A DNA stretch of 64,000 nt, taken from Tuctoria greenei (taxonomy: Eukaryota > Streptophyta > Magnoliopsida > Poales > Poaceae). Shown here one piece after another: positions 23,099-35,280 of the stretch. The notes under the pieces were generated by a model. That model searched no databases. It had not been told where the DNA came from and saw only the letters and a list, made by a program, of their open reading frames with translations. Position 1 is the stretch's first letter. Each line of letters begins with the position of its first letter. The translations under genes and the position numbers were made by a program. Location: positions 138,249,415 through 138,313,414 of the forward strand of contig JAYESD010000001.1 of assembly GCA_036927565.1 (NCBI GenBank). The letters run 5' to 3'.

Positions 23099-24938
23099 AA
23101 ATATTTTTAGTAGTCAAATCTGAAGTACCTGATATGCATGTTGATACTATTATGGAATCTTGTGATGCAACATTTTTTGAGAATATTTTTCCTATGAAAT
23201 ATATGCATAGCACTTCTAGGATCTCTTCTGAAATTTGTCCTGAATCCACCACAACTAGCGAGTTTCTTGATCCACCATTTGAGAATATCCTAGAGGAGGA
23301 ACACAATGAAATAACTCAGTCGAGTAAGAGATCACGGATTGCAAAATCCTTCAGTGATGATTTCATTGTGTACCTTGTGGACGACACTCCTAGATCCATA
23401 GCAGAGGCATATGCATCACCTGATGCAGATGACTGGAAAGAAGCAGTTCATAGTGATATGGACTCAATTCTTTCCAATGGAACCTGGGAGTTAACTTAAC
23501 GGCCATACGGGTGCAAACCAGTAGGCTACAAGTGGGTGTTCAAGAAGAAGCTCAGGCCTTACGGTACTATTGAAAAGTACAAGGCGAGACTAGCTGCTAA
23601 GGGCTATACTCAAAACGAAGGTGAAGACTATTTTGACACCTATTCACCTGTCGCCAGAATGACGACAATTCATGTACTACTTTCTCTGGCTGCCTCTTAT
23701 GGTCTAATCATCCATCAAATGGATGTGAAGACAACTTTCCTTAATGGAGAGTTGGAAGAGGCAATTTATATGGAATAGCCTGATGGGTTCGTAGTAAAAG
23801 GTGAAGAGACAAAGGTGTGTAAATTGATGAAATCCTTGTATGGCCTGAAACAAGCACCTAAGCAATGGCATGAGAAGTTCGATAGTACTTTGACGTCTGC
23901 TGGCTTTGTCATTAATGAGGCTGATCAGTGCGTGTACTATCGCCATGGTGGGGGCGATAGCGTTATATTATGCTTGTATGTGGATGATATACTCATTTTT
24001 GGTACGAGCATTAATATAATTTATGAGGTCAAGTTTTTTCTATCAAAGTGTTTTGATATGAAAGATCTGGAGATGCTAATGTTATTTTGAACATTAAGCT
24101 GAATAAGGATGAGAGTGGAATTACTTTAAGTCAATCCCACTATGTTGAGGAAATCTTGAGCTGGTTCGGCTTTATGGATAGCAAGATTTCTCCAACGCCT
24201 TATGATCCCAGCGTGATACTTAGAAAGAACAAGAAAGAGTCAAGAGATCAACTCAGATATTCTTAGATGATCGGTTCACTCATGTACCTAGCTAGCGCAA
24301 CCCGTCCTGATATCTCGTTTGCTGTGAGCAAACTGAGCAGGTTCATGTCAAACCCGGGTACAGATCATTGGCATGCACTTGAAAGGGTTATGCGCTACCT
24401 GAGAGGTACAATGAGTTATGGAATTCACTATATTGGGCATCCGACCATGCCTGACGGTTATAGTGATTCGAACTGGATCTCTGATGTTGATGAACTCTAT
24501 GCCACGAGTGGATATGTGTTCACTCTAGCTGGTGGCGCTATATCATAGAGGTCTTGCAAACAGACCATTTTGACGAGGTCAACCATGGAAGCATAACTCA
24601 CTACTTTAGAGATAGCCACTGCAGAGGCAGAATGGCTGCAAGAGCTCTTGATGGATTTGCCTATAGTTGAGAAACCATTGCCAGCAATCCTTTAGAACTG
24701 TGACAATCATACGGTGATTGCCAAAGTGACCAGTTCTAATGATAATGCAAAATCATCAAGACACGTCAAGAGACGTTTAAAATCTGTCAGGAAAATGAGA
24801 AACTCTAGAGTTATTACTGTTTTGTACATACAAACAGACAAAAACCTGGCAGATCCCTTTACGAAGGGTCTATCACGTAATGTGATGGAAAGTGCATCGA
24901 GAGAGATGGGTTTGAGACCCATTGATGTGACACCATAG
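23099..24938 (+). pseudogene. Tork-like copia reverse transcriptase and RNase H
   Basis: After an Asp/Glu/Ser-rich linker, RT blocks are seen: GYKWVFKKK, QMDVKTTFLNGELEE, LYGLKQAPKQW and an intact LYVDDILIFG (about 23976). A stop at 23776 and a frameshift near 24085 (KDLE|M) break the chain. The thumb and RNase H continue in pieces (MYLASATRPDISFAV; a damaged SKKQ block; TKGLS near 24865), ending at 24938. Confidence 0.86.
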
Positions 24939-25485
24939 TAGTAACCCAACCTATGTGATCGGAGATCCCGTGAATTAGGACATGGGAAAACAAGCTAGTG
25001 GTTCACCGAGGAGAGTACTTCCTTTATACCCTCTCTATGTGAAGATGAATACTTGTACTCTCAAACTAAAAGGCAGGTTGGCGAATTGCCTTAATATGTT
25101 TCTCTTGGCTATGTGTAGCAGAGATGCCGTCCTACAGGGCAGTCTTGAAGGAAACACACCTATATGATCTCCGACTGTCTAACGTCGCAGTCTGTGAGAT
25201 TTGGGTGATCTCTAGAAAGCTCATGAAGAGACCAGGGAGTACGACGCATATGCTCCACCCGCGGGGTAGACTACTGGTAGTCAAGTACTGGTAATGGTCT
25301 TTGAGTGAAGCCAGTTCACACAAAACTTGCAATTCAAGGCGTAGTCCATTGTTCAAGTTGTGACCTGATGAAACTTAAAGATCTAGGCGGAAGTTCAACT
25401 TCACAGTCTCTGCCGAAACACTAGTATATCAAACAAGGAACAGGAATGACCTCTCTCCTAATGGCATTGAGATCTAGTGGGGGAT
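24939..25485 (+). other. 3' noncoding region and PPT of Tork-like copia
   Basis: No ORF is supported. It ends with gatctagtgggggat (25471-25485), the polypurine tract immediately before the 3' LTR. Confidence 0.75.
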
Positions 25486-26400
25486 TGTTGAAATAAATGG
25501 GCTTGGCCCACATAATATTTAGAATTAATTCCCAATAAATCTCAAAGGCCCATTAGGACAAGAGGGAGTGGTACTAAATGATTAGTCCCACAGGGGAAGT
25601 GGAAGTGGAGCAATCCCTACATAAAAAGGAGGTTGCTCTTCCACTCCTTGAGTGAGAGAGAAGAGAGGAAGAGAGGGGTGGCCCACGCGCGCTCCTCCTC
25701 CTCCTCCTCGCTTGCCTCGCCACGCCACGCCTCGCCTTGTCCCACCCCGCACACGCGCGCGCGCGAACGTGTGTTCATGTGAATTCGAGCCTCGAGTCGA
25801 GCCCATATTTTATATTTTTGCAGAAAATATAATTGGGCTTTGGGCTTCTGGGCCTCCGAATTTTTGGGGCTACCGAGTCAGAGTCCAAGTCATTGGAGAC
25901 GGACGCGTCTACGACTGCGGAGTTAGTTCGGATCTAGACCCTCCGGATCGCATACCAACCGCCTCCGTGGGACTCTATAAATACGGGCGTCCGCGGTACG
26001 GCAGGCATCCCACGATCAGATTGTTCCCACGTTTACGTTCCTTGGACCGCCGTCTAGTCTACTCCACCTCGAGCGCCGGCGTGCAACGACAATCGGAAGA
26101 GCAGGTCTCCGGAACCGCTCGCCCTTGCGGTCCTGCACCGAGAGAGGGCGAATAAGGTTTTTGGGAAGCGCTCCACGCGACTGCTCGCGTTCTTCACCAC
26201 GGCTCGTCTACCGAGGAGATCGGGCGCTGCGGCTCAACTCGTCACCAACGCCTGCAGCGGTTGTTCGCCGTCGGATCTACAGCGGTGCGTTCGGCTTTAA
26301 ATTGGTACGCGTTATTTCTCGCCCCGTCTGTCTACCGATCGCTGTTGTCTTCTCGTGTTTTCTGGAATTGTTCAGTAAATTACCTCCTATTTTTCTAACA
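25486..26400 (+). repeat. 3' LTR of Tork-like copia (915 bp)
   Basis: It runs from tgttgaaataaatggg to cctatttttctaaca, aligned with 20106-21000. A TATAAATA is at 25976-25983. It carries a longer gc-alternating run near 25757-25765 than the 5' LTR. Confidence 0.93.
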
Positions 26401-29181
26401 CCATCGAGTCCATTTGGTTAGGTATGAAATCGGCTGGGCAAAACTTAGAAATTCAACTCCTAGACTAGTTCTTGCTTCAATTCAATGGGAACATATCAAC
26501 CTCTGTCCATTGCGCATCCATAGAAGCAAAAAGGAGGGAAAGCCGTAGTCGGATTCTGAATTTAGAGAAGTTTTTGCCACCGCAGAGTTTTAACCCTACT
26601 TCAACGATGTGGACCTTATTCAAGTCAATTCCATCACAATTTTGTTGCATATTCGTGTTTCCCAAGTTCTACTATTACTCCGCGGCATGTTGGCTCATGG
26701 AATTATGGTTCGATGTAGTGTTCACCCTGGCCGCCATGGTGGTCGCCGCCTCTCACCGTCGCCACCTATCTTGCCGGCGATGTCATGCCCTAGTACCTTG
26801 CCCTGGAGGTGTGCCTTGATCTCTGGAACACATTGGTAGAAATCCCATTGGAAATAAGTCAACGACGGCTAAGTTCTGTGCGCGCCACCGCCGCCCAGCT
26901 GCTACCAGTGCGCCACCTGAGCCCTGCTCAAGGTTGAAGACCGCTGAGCAGGCGGGGCCCAGCTGTCAGCCGCCCAGTGCACCCTAGGATCAGCTGTGGC
27001 TCGGGATTGATTTGTGGCTGCGCAATGTAGTGGTGTGGTTCAGTGTGGCTGTTGCCTGATTGGCCCATTTAAAGGAGTGGGGCCCAGCTGCAGTGTTAAC
27101 GGATTTCTCTTTAGGAAAAATATTCTAGAATGTAGCATATCTTTGAAAAAACATAGCTCACACTAAGAAACTCTAGAACTCCTCCAACCAGTTTTGTTGG
27201 AACCTTCTCATAGAGCACTTTTAAAACAACTAAGATTCATGGCATGAAAATCCCTAGAACAGCCTGTAAAATTCAATCTTTTAAATCCTTTGCTGAATTA
27301 TTCTGGGGCTTCTATGCCATGTTAAATTCCCAAATTTGGTCAGGAAATCTTTCATCACCTAGTTTCTCCAGAAAATTTCTCATACCTGATTACCTTCATT
27401 AGCTTGGTTAATTTAAGTGAGTTGTCTCAGCCATGCTGAAATAGCAGAAATTGCCAGTAGAAATTCCAGAAAAATGATTGAAACTTGAAAAATCAATTTT
27501 GAGATGTAGAAAGATCATAAAATTGTGAAAACAAATTCTCCTTGAATACTCATGATCTCCTCTGTCTGTTTATCATCTTGTTCCACCTTATAAACCCTGT
27601 ATATTTTCTGGAATGATTTCATTAATAGGAATCTTCATCACTTTCTCATGCCTCAATTCATCCTTGGAACCAGCTGACCTTTGCACCCTACTTTCCCTTT
27701 CAATTCATGAATTATCTGCAAAAAGCCTAAGAACAGTGTTGGACATTTACTTTAGCATTTCTTACTTAATGTTCACAAATCCATATAGTGTTTACTTCTC
27801 TAAATTGCATTATTTGTCATATCGATAAAGGGAACTCTCACGGAGTTGCCGGAGCTCAACGGGGAGTACAACTCGAAGGCAAGGATTCTCATATCGGAGC
27901 TGCCGAGGCGGATACTCCGGAGGCGATTAAACTGACTAGAGGCTACTAACTTTACCGTCGAGCAAGGCAAGCCCCAATTTGCATTTAATTATTAACAAGT
28001 TTCTCTTTTATAAGATTTGAAATGCTTAGAATAGATTTGTGCATTACACATATGGATGTATGAGACCCCACATGCATACCCAAAGAATCCCTGGAGTATA
28101 GGTAGTATAGGACTTTACATAACTGTTAATATGATGCTTATGATGAAAACAGGATTAATGGTGTAACTCGAGTAGACGGACTCAACTCGTGAACAGTATT
28201 AAGTGGGACCAACTTGGAGGGATCTGGAGACCGTGCAGGAAGGCTAGGATGCTCAAGGACATGGTCATGTGGGCATAGTTCCTGTCTGCATCGATTAAGG
28301 CCCGATTCGTATGCGGCCTCATTGGACAAGTTTGAACTTGTACCGGATGCATACTGGTAATATGGGACCCGCAAAACTGATGTAACTTGTTAATCTGGGT
28401 GTTGAGGTGATCCCTACCTTCCTAAGCCGTAAGCTGACAGCAGATGTACTGGTCAGTGCAGCAATTCCTTGGCATACATCCGGGACAGTGGCACCACTTC
28501 GACATTTGGCTGTCTTATGAAAGGTTGTCACTTATGGCGTCATGGACATGGATCGTAAGCCTTCTATAAATGGGTGTATGTGGTGTGAATGCTGAGTGTT
28601 TTCATGGTTTGTATCGCCGTCGCTTGCAGAAGGGAGCATAGTTGTACACTTAGTTGTGATGTAGTAAGAAGAGGAGGAAGAACTAATGGAATTTGCTTTA
28701 TGATTAATCCTGCTATCGCAACATGATTAGATTAGAAGTAGCATGAACTAAACTTACATTTTCTGAACATGTAATATGCTGCTATAAAACTAAAGTAAGG
28801 ACCTACTAATAGTGCACATGTACTTTATATGAGATTTACATTACCAGCCTTTCCAATGCAGCTATTAAAGTTTCATGATTAGGGAGACGGTTAAGTCTTG
28901 CTTAGCGTAACTCATGGTTTGTTGATCCATTGTTTTGCAGGTAATGTTGCATACGGCAACATTAAAAAATGGTAGTCCGAGTGAGTCATCGCCCTATGAG
29001 GGTTATAAAACTCACTGGGAGCCTTGCACGCCGCCATGACCTTCAGTGTTGCTACAATGGAACTTCCGAGGGTCGGATGACTTGACTCTTGCTTAGTACA
29101 GGACATAGGGCGTGAGTTGTATCTTATCTTTCCGCTGCTTCTACTTATGTCCATTACTTTGTAAACTGAACAATACCATGG

Positions 29182-29252
29182 AATAAAGGCCCATTGTGTT
29201 GTAAACGTGTGTTCTGTGTGTTGTGTTGTTAGGTGTCGCATCGTACGACACC
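29182..29252 (+). terminator. Chromovirus LTR poly(A) signal and hairpin
   Basis: AATAAA at 29182-29187 is followed by a 7-bp stem (ggtgtcg at 29232, cgacacc at 29246) around a 7-base loop, 40 bases before the LTR end. The position fits the R/U5 region where element transcripts end. A role for the hairpin is inference. Confidence 0.5.
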
Positions 29253-29292
29253 ACCTAATGTGATTCCTAGAATTTTGGGATTGGGGTCCTCA

Positions 29293-31406
29293 AAGACTTT
29301 TATCAGAGCTGCATTGGGGATAGCGCACCTGGAATGACCCGTATGTTGAAAAAAACATAAGTCTATGTGTGAGGATTCAGTTCTAGGCCCACATAAGGAT
29401 TTTTATTAGCATAGTTATTTAAGGTGGCGAAGCTAACATATTTGTTATTATATTATATAACAACACTCCGACGTCAGCTAAGAGGTAAGGTATGATATCG
29501 CAAGCGGATCAATTGCGGTATGCTCCTCGATCGTATGAGAGGTAATACGATGATTGTCCCCCGTGGCTTGGCACGGAAGTTAATATGAGTCTCTGAACCT
29601 TCTCATGGTTCTAGGAACATATGAAAATGTTATTCCACGACGTGCTTCATGCAAAAGTGTGGATACCCCATAGTGTGGCAAAAACCGTGATAGTATGCAT
29701 CTCTTGAATGTTCAATGTTCAAAGAGCCATAAGCAGGGCTTGCCATCGGCATGCCTTAGTTCTTATGGGGCAGTAAGTGATTTCTGTTGGGTTGATAAAA
29801 TTCCCAACCGTGACGACCTGTTCGCGCTCCACTCGCGTCCCCCGTCGTGTAGTGTTGAAATGCAACCACGTTTCTCGAGACGTGTTCTCCTCGAGTATGG
29901 CATGTATGGAATTATAAAGGACATTAGAATGGAAATGATATATTATTGTGACTGCCTGAAATAATCTCCTGTGTGGGCTGTGCTGTATGGCACCATAATG
30001 AGTGTTTGTAAATTGCGTGTCTTATGTAGGTACACTAACTGCATTAGACTTATTGTGAGTAGTATATGTTTGTGAGTGCTCGATTTTAGTGCCACCTATG
30101 AGACGTATGAGCCGAAGGTAATCCGCTTAGGATTTCTATTTGTGAGGCACGTAGTACCGTCATGGTAAAAAATGATGCATATACACCTCTCTTCTCCTAA
30201 GACCTGAATTTTCTTAAAAGTATAAGAAATCATGTCAAAAGGGGATTTAGAAACTTGATTGGGTTAAGTATGGTGGAGAGGAGTAGTACAGCACCTATAC
30301 CTGGATCCCCTGTTTTGGGGCAGTTAAAAGGCTGAAATTGCACAGGGTGTATCTCAGTGAATATTTGGCCAATGGAGGTCTGTGAAGCAGTTCTGGAAAT
30401 TTGAAGAGTGCTGTAAAAATTTTCTATAGCACTCCAGGACAGTAACACACTCAAAGTTGGTCAGAAGTTCAAATTTAAAAAACTGCTACAGCTTTCTGGG
30501 TTTTTGAGCCAGTCTCTGTATTTTTGCAATATCTCCTTGTAGGATAATTTTCTTGAGTATTGTGATACAGTTACAAGAAGGGGAGGAGATGTGCTACAAT
30601 TTTTTAGTTCAATGTTTTTCCTATTTCGGCACAGAAGGTTTTGTAATCTGGAGTTCAAACTGGTGTACTTGCAAAGGAGTGGCCAGACTGCACCAAAATT
30701 TCTGTGAACTTTGAACCGCCATATCTCTTACTCTATTATTATGACATAGGCATATATATACATTTAGGGAAATCTTAGCAAGTCCTGTATCAACCTTGTA
30801 TTCAACTCTAAAGCTGAATCGGATTGTAACTAGTCCAGATTCGAATTATTGTCGAACGTGTCCTGGCTGTATAGATTCTGAACCTTATGTACCTAGCTTA
30901 GAACTTTGTTGGTAATGCACATGTATGGATGATATAAGCTATTGATGTGCACATTTCTGGGAAAATGTCATGTTATACTACAATGTTGTAATTGGGAGTT
31001 AGGGCATATTTGTAATATTTTATCTGCTATAACTGTGGACAAAACACGACTTTTAGAGGAAGTTCTGTGAAAATTGCACCAGAAAATTTGTCATCTTGAA
31101 AACTCTAACTCTTAATAAAAACAGATATGAGGTCATATGAGTAACCGTTGGAAAGGTATGAAGCTAAGTACGATTTTGGTATTCAACTCGAATCAAGAAT
31201 CTGCTGTTAACTTGAGTCAATCAGATATATAAGCAGACTGGTCATGGTGTCTAGTATATGGAGCAAATTTTGCATACTTAAGAGGTTGGTTGGAGCATAG
31301 ATGTTGTTATACTTCCCTAAAGTTTATCACATGTTTATGTTCTACCAATCTTCACTTTACTGCTAGAAATGAATTTTGGCTCAATTCGAAATTTATTTCA
31401 TGTACT
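29293..31406 (+). promoter_or_regulatory. PBS and 2.1-kb leader of chromovirus copy B
   Basis: The PBS lies directly after the LTR: tttatcagagctgc (29298-29311) resembles the initiator-Met complement TATCAGAGC. The rest up to the gag ATG is an untranslated leader with no ORF or domain recognised. It would carry packaging signals. Confidence 0.65.
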
Positions 31407-32043
31407 ATGGTTCATACTCGAAGTTTAAGAAAGGATGGACGTTCTCGGCAAAGTGGACGTGATCCGACTCCACCGCAGGCACCAGCGCCCAAGGAATTGG
31501 CAGAAGTCATGGCAAAGGTGGCTGAGTCTCTCCATGTGTTGGTACAGAAAGGCTTACGTCATGAAACCCGGGAGTATAATCTACACCAAGCTTGTATTTG
31601 GAATTCTTGGCAACACAACTACCGATCTCTACGGAAGATAAGGATCCATTGAAGGCCGACAATTGTCCTGTTATTGAAGCGAAGTTTGGATTGCTTCAGT
31701 CTGATGACTTTCAAAAGACTTTATTGGCCGCTCAGCAGCTTCACGGATCAGCTGGAGATTGGTAGGCTGAATATCTTGCCACTCATTTTGGAGGACATCG
31801 TGTGCCCTGGTCCGAGTTTGTGAAGCCTTTCATGCTCAACATATTCTTAGGGGGTTTATCGAAACCAAGCTTGACGAATTTGTGGAGTTGAAGCAAGGAA
31901 CTTTGAGTGCTCATGAGTATTCCAAAGTATTCAATCACTTGGCTCAATATGCACCCGATCATATGGATACAGATCTCAGAAGTGATTGCTTCTTCCGATG
32001 CCTTGATGTCAAGCTTCGAGAAAAACTAATCTTTCATGGACGC
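31407..32043 (+). pseudogene. Chromovirus gag, N-terminal part (copy B)
   Basis: The start is ATG 31407 (MVHTRSLRKDG). A Pro-rich segment is followed by the gag capsid region: FGLLQSDDFQKTLLAAQQL, SAGDW, FVKPFM and LKQGTLSAHEYSKVFNHLAQYAP. Frameshifts near 31577 and 31840 and a stop after SAGDW are present. The frame runs directly into the Grande-like insertion at 32043 and resumes at 45094. The N-terminal gag of copy A is outside the window. Confidence 0.85.
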
Positions 32044-32822
32044 TATCGGTACCCTGCGTACCGGGTACCCCATGATACCTCAAGAAACACCGAGGAGTTC
32101 CACCTGTCCGAGTTGAAGACCTCCGAAGGCTACACATGCTATACAGCACTCGACCTGCCTCCCTCGTTTGGGTAGCTCTGCCGCGTGTAACGCGAGGCCA
32201 GAGATAACTCCCCCTGTAGGGAAGCTCTGGTCTTGCCACGTGTCCAACGATCCCGGACCTAACCAACAGTAGAGGGAAGCACCAGTGCTGCCACGTGTAT
32301 AGTGGCTCCAGACCTAAGACGGCAACGAAGAAACTGGCGGATCTCCAACGGCATGAACATTCAAGGTATAGTTAAACCTACAGTTACAAGACCTGATTTT
32401 GTGTCATTAATGCCATATTAAAGACACATGATCGGAGGACTCTTAACAATGGCAACACCGCCATTAAGGCGCGTTATCTTGCTGTTAATTGTGCTTAATA
32501 TTCACAGATCGTATAATAGGCAAGTAACTACTACCAGGGCCACATGTCGGGCCAGACTGATGTAAGGGCCAGTCCTTAGACTATAAAAGGGCTGTGCTGC
32601 ACGATACATGACAACTAAGATCACACGCTCACAAGTGCCATACATTCATACATACGAGACACATCCCGTGGAGTAGAGTGTTACGCTCAGGCGGCCCAAA
32701 CCATGTAAAATCCCTCGTGTCATCATCTTGTTCATAATCTTGCGCTTGCCCCAACCAATCAAGAATCTCCACGGGCTACGATCTAGTAGTATCAGAGGAA
32801 GTGTTGATTGCACACTTTGACA
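32044..32822 (+). repeat. 5' LTR of Grande-like element (779 bp)
   Basis: It runs from tatcggtaccctgcgtacc to cacactttgaca. It is shorter than the 3' LTRs because one of the internal repeats of about 55 bp (after tagtggctcc, near 32308) is missing. A TATAAAA lies at 32582-32588. An identical-looking ggtaccc palindrome (gtaccgggtacc) lies 14 bases in. Confidence 0.92.
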
Positions 32823-32824
32823 TT

Positions 32825-32841
32825 TGGCGTGCTAGGAAGGG
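32825..32841 (+). promoter_or_regulatory. Primer-binding site, Grande-like element
   Basis: tggcgtgctaggaagg starts two bases after the LTR. TGGCG-type sites are usual in Tat elements. The exact tRNA cannot be assigned here. Confidence 0.55.
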
Positions 32842-32859
32842 GGGCCTTGAGATTTCAAG

Positions 32860-34471
32860 ATGGTAAACTCCACCGCAGGATCATCCAACGGCAATGCTGA
32901 GCATCCCGCTGGAGGGAATCCCTCCAACGTGCAACAACCAACGGGTGCTGTTGTCCCGGTGGGTGTCATACCACCACCACTGCCATCGGCTCTGGCTAAC
33001 AATGCTGGACAGCAGGAGGGAGTCTCGGTGTTGGTCACTGCATCGATGCACAACAACCCGGAGAACACGCTAATTGCTACGTGTACTCTTCTCCAAAATC
33101 CAACACCACCAGGCGTACCTCAGGGGGCCACGGAGCTGTGGTGTGCAGATGTGGAACACCTGGTTATAGCAGCAGTCGATGGCCTTAGCAACCAAGGTCC
33201 TCCCCCTTCGGGGCAGGCACCATCTCAACATTGGATCTTGTTTGGAAGATGTTCTGTGTCTCAACAGGTGATGTTGCTGCCTTCTAGGGCGCGTCGCATC
33301 CATACCGCGTTGAGCTTTTTATGCACGATCTTCGGTTGGAGCTCCACCGACGGTACAGACAGCAGGACGGCCACATCCACATCGAGCGTGCTCGCAAAAG
33401 GCGGGAGGCTCGAGAAAACCCTCCTCTAATGGGAGTAGGGGTGGCTGTTCAGCCCTGGCAATGCACTTGTGCGTGGTCTGCTGGCCTCAGAAGTTTCACC
33501 CTCTTCTGCCAGAAAAATTCAACAGGACTGTCAACCCCATCGAGATTCTCAAGAAATACTCCACCGCCATTCTCGCGGCGGGTGGCAATGAGGCTGTGAT
33601 GGCCAACTACTTTCCGGTGGCTCTCACTGGGACAGCCAGGTCCTGGTTCATGAATCTCCCGGCTGACTCTATGAACAGTTGGGCGGAGCTATGCCAATAG
33701 TTCACCGCCAACTTTGGGAGTTCTTACAACCGACCTGGAACAGAACTAGATCTTTTTGTTGTACAGCAAAATTCGGGAGAATCACTGCGTTCCTTCATCC
33801 AGCGGTTTTCTTAGGTACGAAACACCATCCCTTCCATCTCCAATGCTTCTGTCATCGTGGCATTCAGACAGGGTGTCACAGACAAGAAGATGTTGGAAAA
33901 AGCTAGTGACGAAAGAGGTTACCAGAACTACAGAGCTATTCGGCCTGGCTGACAAGTGCGCCCGGGCCGTAGAGGACCAAGAAATACACTCCAAGACAGC
34001 TCTGGAGGCTAACAAAAAGTCCTCCAAAGCTAAAGCCACTACCTCCGGTAGTGGAAAGAAGAAGAAAAAGTCCAACGACAAGAAGAATTGTCGGCCGGCA
34101 CACCTACTGTTGCGGCAGCTGCAGCTCCGGGTGGTCGGGGGCCACACCCCAAAAAGTGACTTCGACCTTCGTCAGAAGACAGCGGTGGTCCAAAGATGTG
34201 GTGTCCAATCCACAAAACAGACAAACACAATCTGTACGACTGCCGAGAGGTCCAGAACCTCGTCGAGCGCTACAACAAGTGCCGAGAAGAAGCTCCTTTC
34301 CGCCAGCAGGAAGGAGAACAAAAAGTCGACGAAGCTCCGATTGATACAGAGCTAGGCTTCCAGGACCCCAAGAAGGTCCTAAAGGTTGTGTATAACACAG
34401 TCGACGATGATTCTTACGTCTCCGACAATGAGCATCGAAAGACCCTCAACACCATATATGGAGGGTCCTAG
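32860..34471 (+). pseudogene. Gag of Grande-like element
   Basis: It begins MVNSTAGSSNGN at 32860 with a Pro/Ala/Gly-rich N-terminus. The retrotransposon gag core lies in a second frame from about 33490: FHPLLPEKFNRTVNP, YSTAILAAGG, ALTGTARSWFMNLP, then F-QRFS and VIVAFRQGV. A lysine-rich stretch (34040-34080) and a Tat-type zinc motif (WCPIHKTDKHNLYDC, 34195-34240) follow. Frameshifts lie near 33430 and 33930, and stops occur at 33698 and elsewhere. Confidence 0.83.
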
Positions 34472-35280
34472 GATATCACTTCCCGTCGCGTCCTCAAGAC
34501 AATGCGGCAAGAGATGGCTGCCGCAGCTCCTACCGCCAAGGCAGAACCGCATCGGAAGTGGATGGATACTCCCATCACTTTTGATGCTACAGACTGCCCC
34601 AAGAACATGATCGGGGATGGTCAACTGCCATTGATGGTGTCTCCAACCATCAATAACTTCCGGCTCTACCATGTCTTGGTAGACGGAGGAGCGGTGCTCA
34701 ACCTCCTAAGTTACGAGGCGTTCGTGAAGATCCAGCTCCGACTCTCGGACCTTCGCCCGTCATGTCCATTCTCCGGGGAAGGTCCGGGGGCCATCATCCC
34801 TCTTGGATCCATTACACTCCCAGTGACCTTCGGGACCCGGGAGAAGTCCAGGATCGAGAAGCTGGTCTTCGATGTCGCATCATTAGCTTGCCCTTCAATG
34901 TCATCCTAGGCAGGCCTGCCCTATATAGGTTCATGGCTGCATCTCACTATGGTTATCTGGTGTTGAAGATGCCGACATCTTCGGGCGTTCTCCGGATTTG
35001 CGGAGATCGCACTACGAGAGTCACTGCACTGGAAGAACTCCACGCGCTTGCTACAGCGCAGGAAGGAACCTACGGCAAAGAGCTAGCTACTCAACCTCCG
35101 AGCACTCGTCATTGGCTCAACCTCTGCACCACGTGTGCAGCCAAGCGGTGACACCAACGTTCCCGTCAAAGTCGTCCAAATTGGTTTTGATGCTGCCCAG
35201 ACTACTCGTATATCGAGGGGTCTTGAAAACAAAGAGGAACTTGCGCTCATAACTTTCCTCTGGGCTAATGTTGACGTGTT
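34472..35280 (+). pseudogene. Protease of Grande-like element
   Basis: The Tat-type protease has active site VLVDGGAVLNLLSYE (34675-34719), preceded by ITFDATDCP and followed by FVIILGRPALY-type sequence (near 34900) that is out of frame. The catalytic Asp is retained. A stop or frameshift after SLACPSMSS (34909) separates the domain from the connector to RT. Confidence 0.82.

Larger units (their letters stand above)
20106..26400 (+). mobile_element. Ty1/copia element, probably Tork lineage (6,295 bp)
   Basis: It has complete LTRs (895 and 915 bp), gag with zinc knuckle, protease, integrase, RT, RNase H, and a PPT. Copia order (integrase before RT) is clear. The lineage is inferred from gag style and the agtgggggat PPT. 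Stops and frameshifts make it non-autonomous. It is absent from the right LTR, so it inserted after the duplication or only in this LTR. Confidence 0.9.
5255..29292 (+). mobile_element. Tekay/Del-like chromovirus, internal copy A plus shared middle LTR, with nested insertions
   Basis: This is a Ty3/gypsy chromovirus reading rightwards: gag end, protease, RT, integrase, C-terminal chromodomain-like segment, PPT, then a long LTR starting at 19290. It is interrupted by a Sirevirus-like copia (7216-17103), a Mutator-like element (18082-19055) and a Tork-like copia (20106-26400). The gag start was removed to the left by the Grande-like insertion. The chromodomain tail and LTRs of about 3.7 kb fit the Tekay/Del clade. 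Confidence 0.87.
19290..29292 (+). repeat. Shared middle LTR of the chromovirus array (about 3.7 kb without the copia insertion)
   Basis: It starts tgtgagaacccaattctggg after the copy A PPT and ends ggggtcctca before an iMet-like PBS. It thus serves as 3' LTR of copy A and 5' LTR of copy B. A Tork-like copia (20106-26400) splits it. The LTR parts total about 3,707 bp, in the range known for Tekay/Del elements. Its left part aligns with the right LTR at 58196-59349. Bases 26406-29292 hold no supported gene. Confidence 0.88.

Noticed and set aside
26406..29292. Possible host gene in this long gene-free stretch
   Set aside because: It is continuous with the chromovirus LTR and ends at a PBS. 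Short frames have no recognisable domain.
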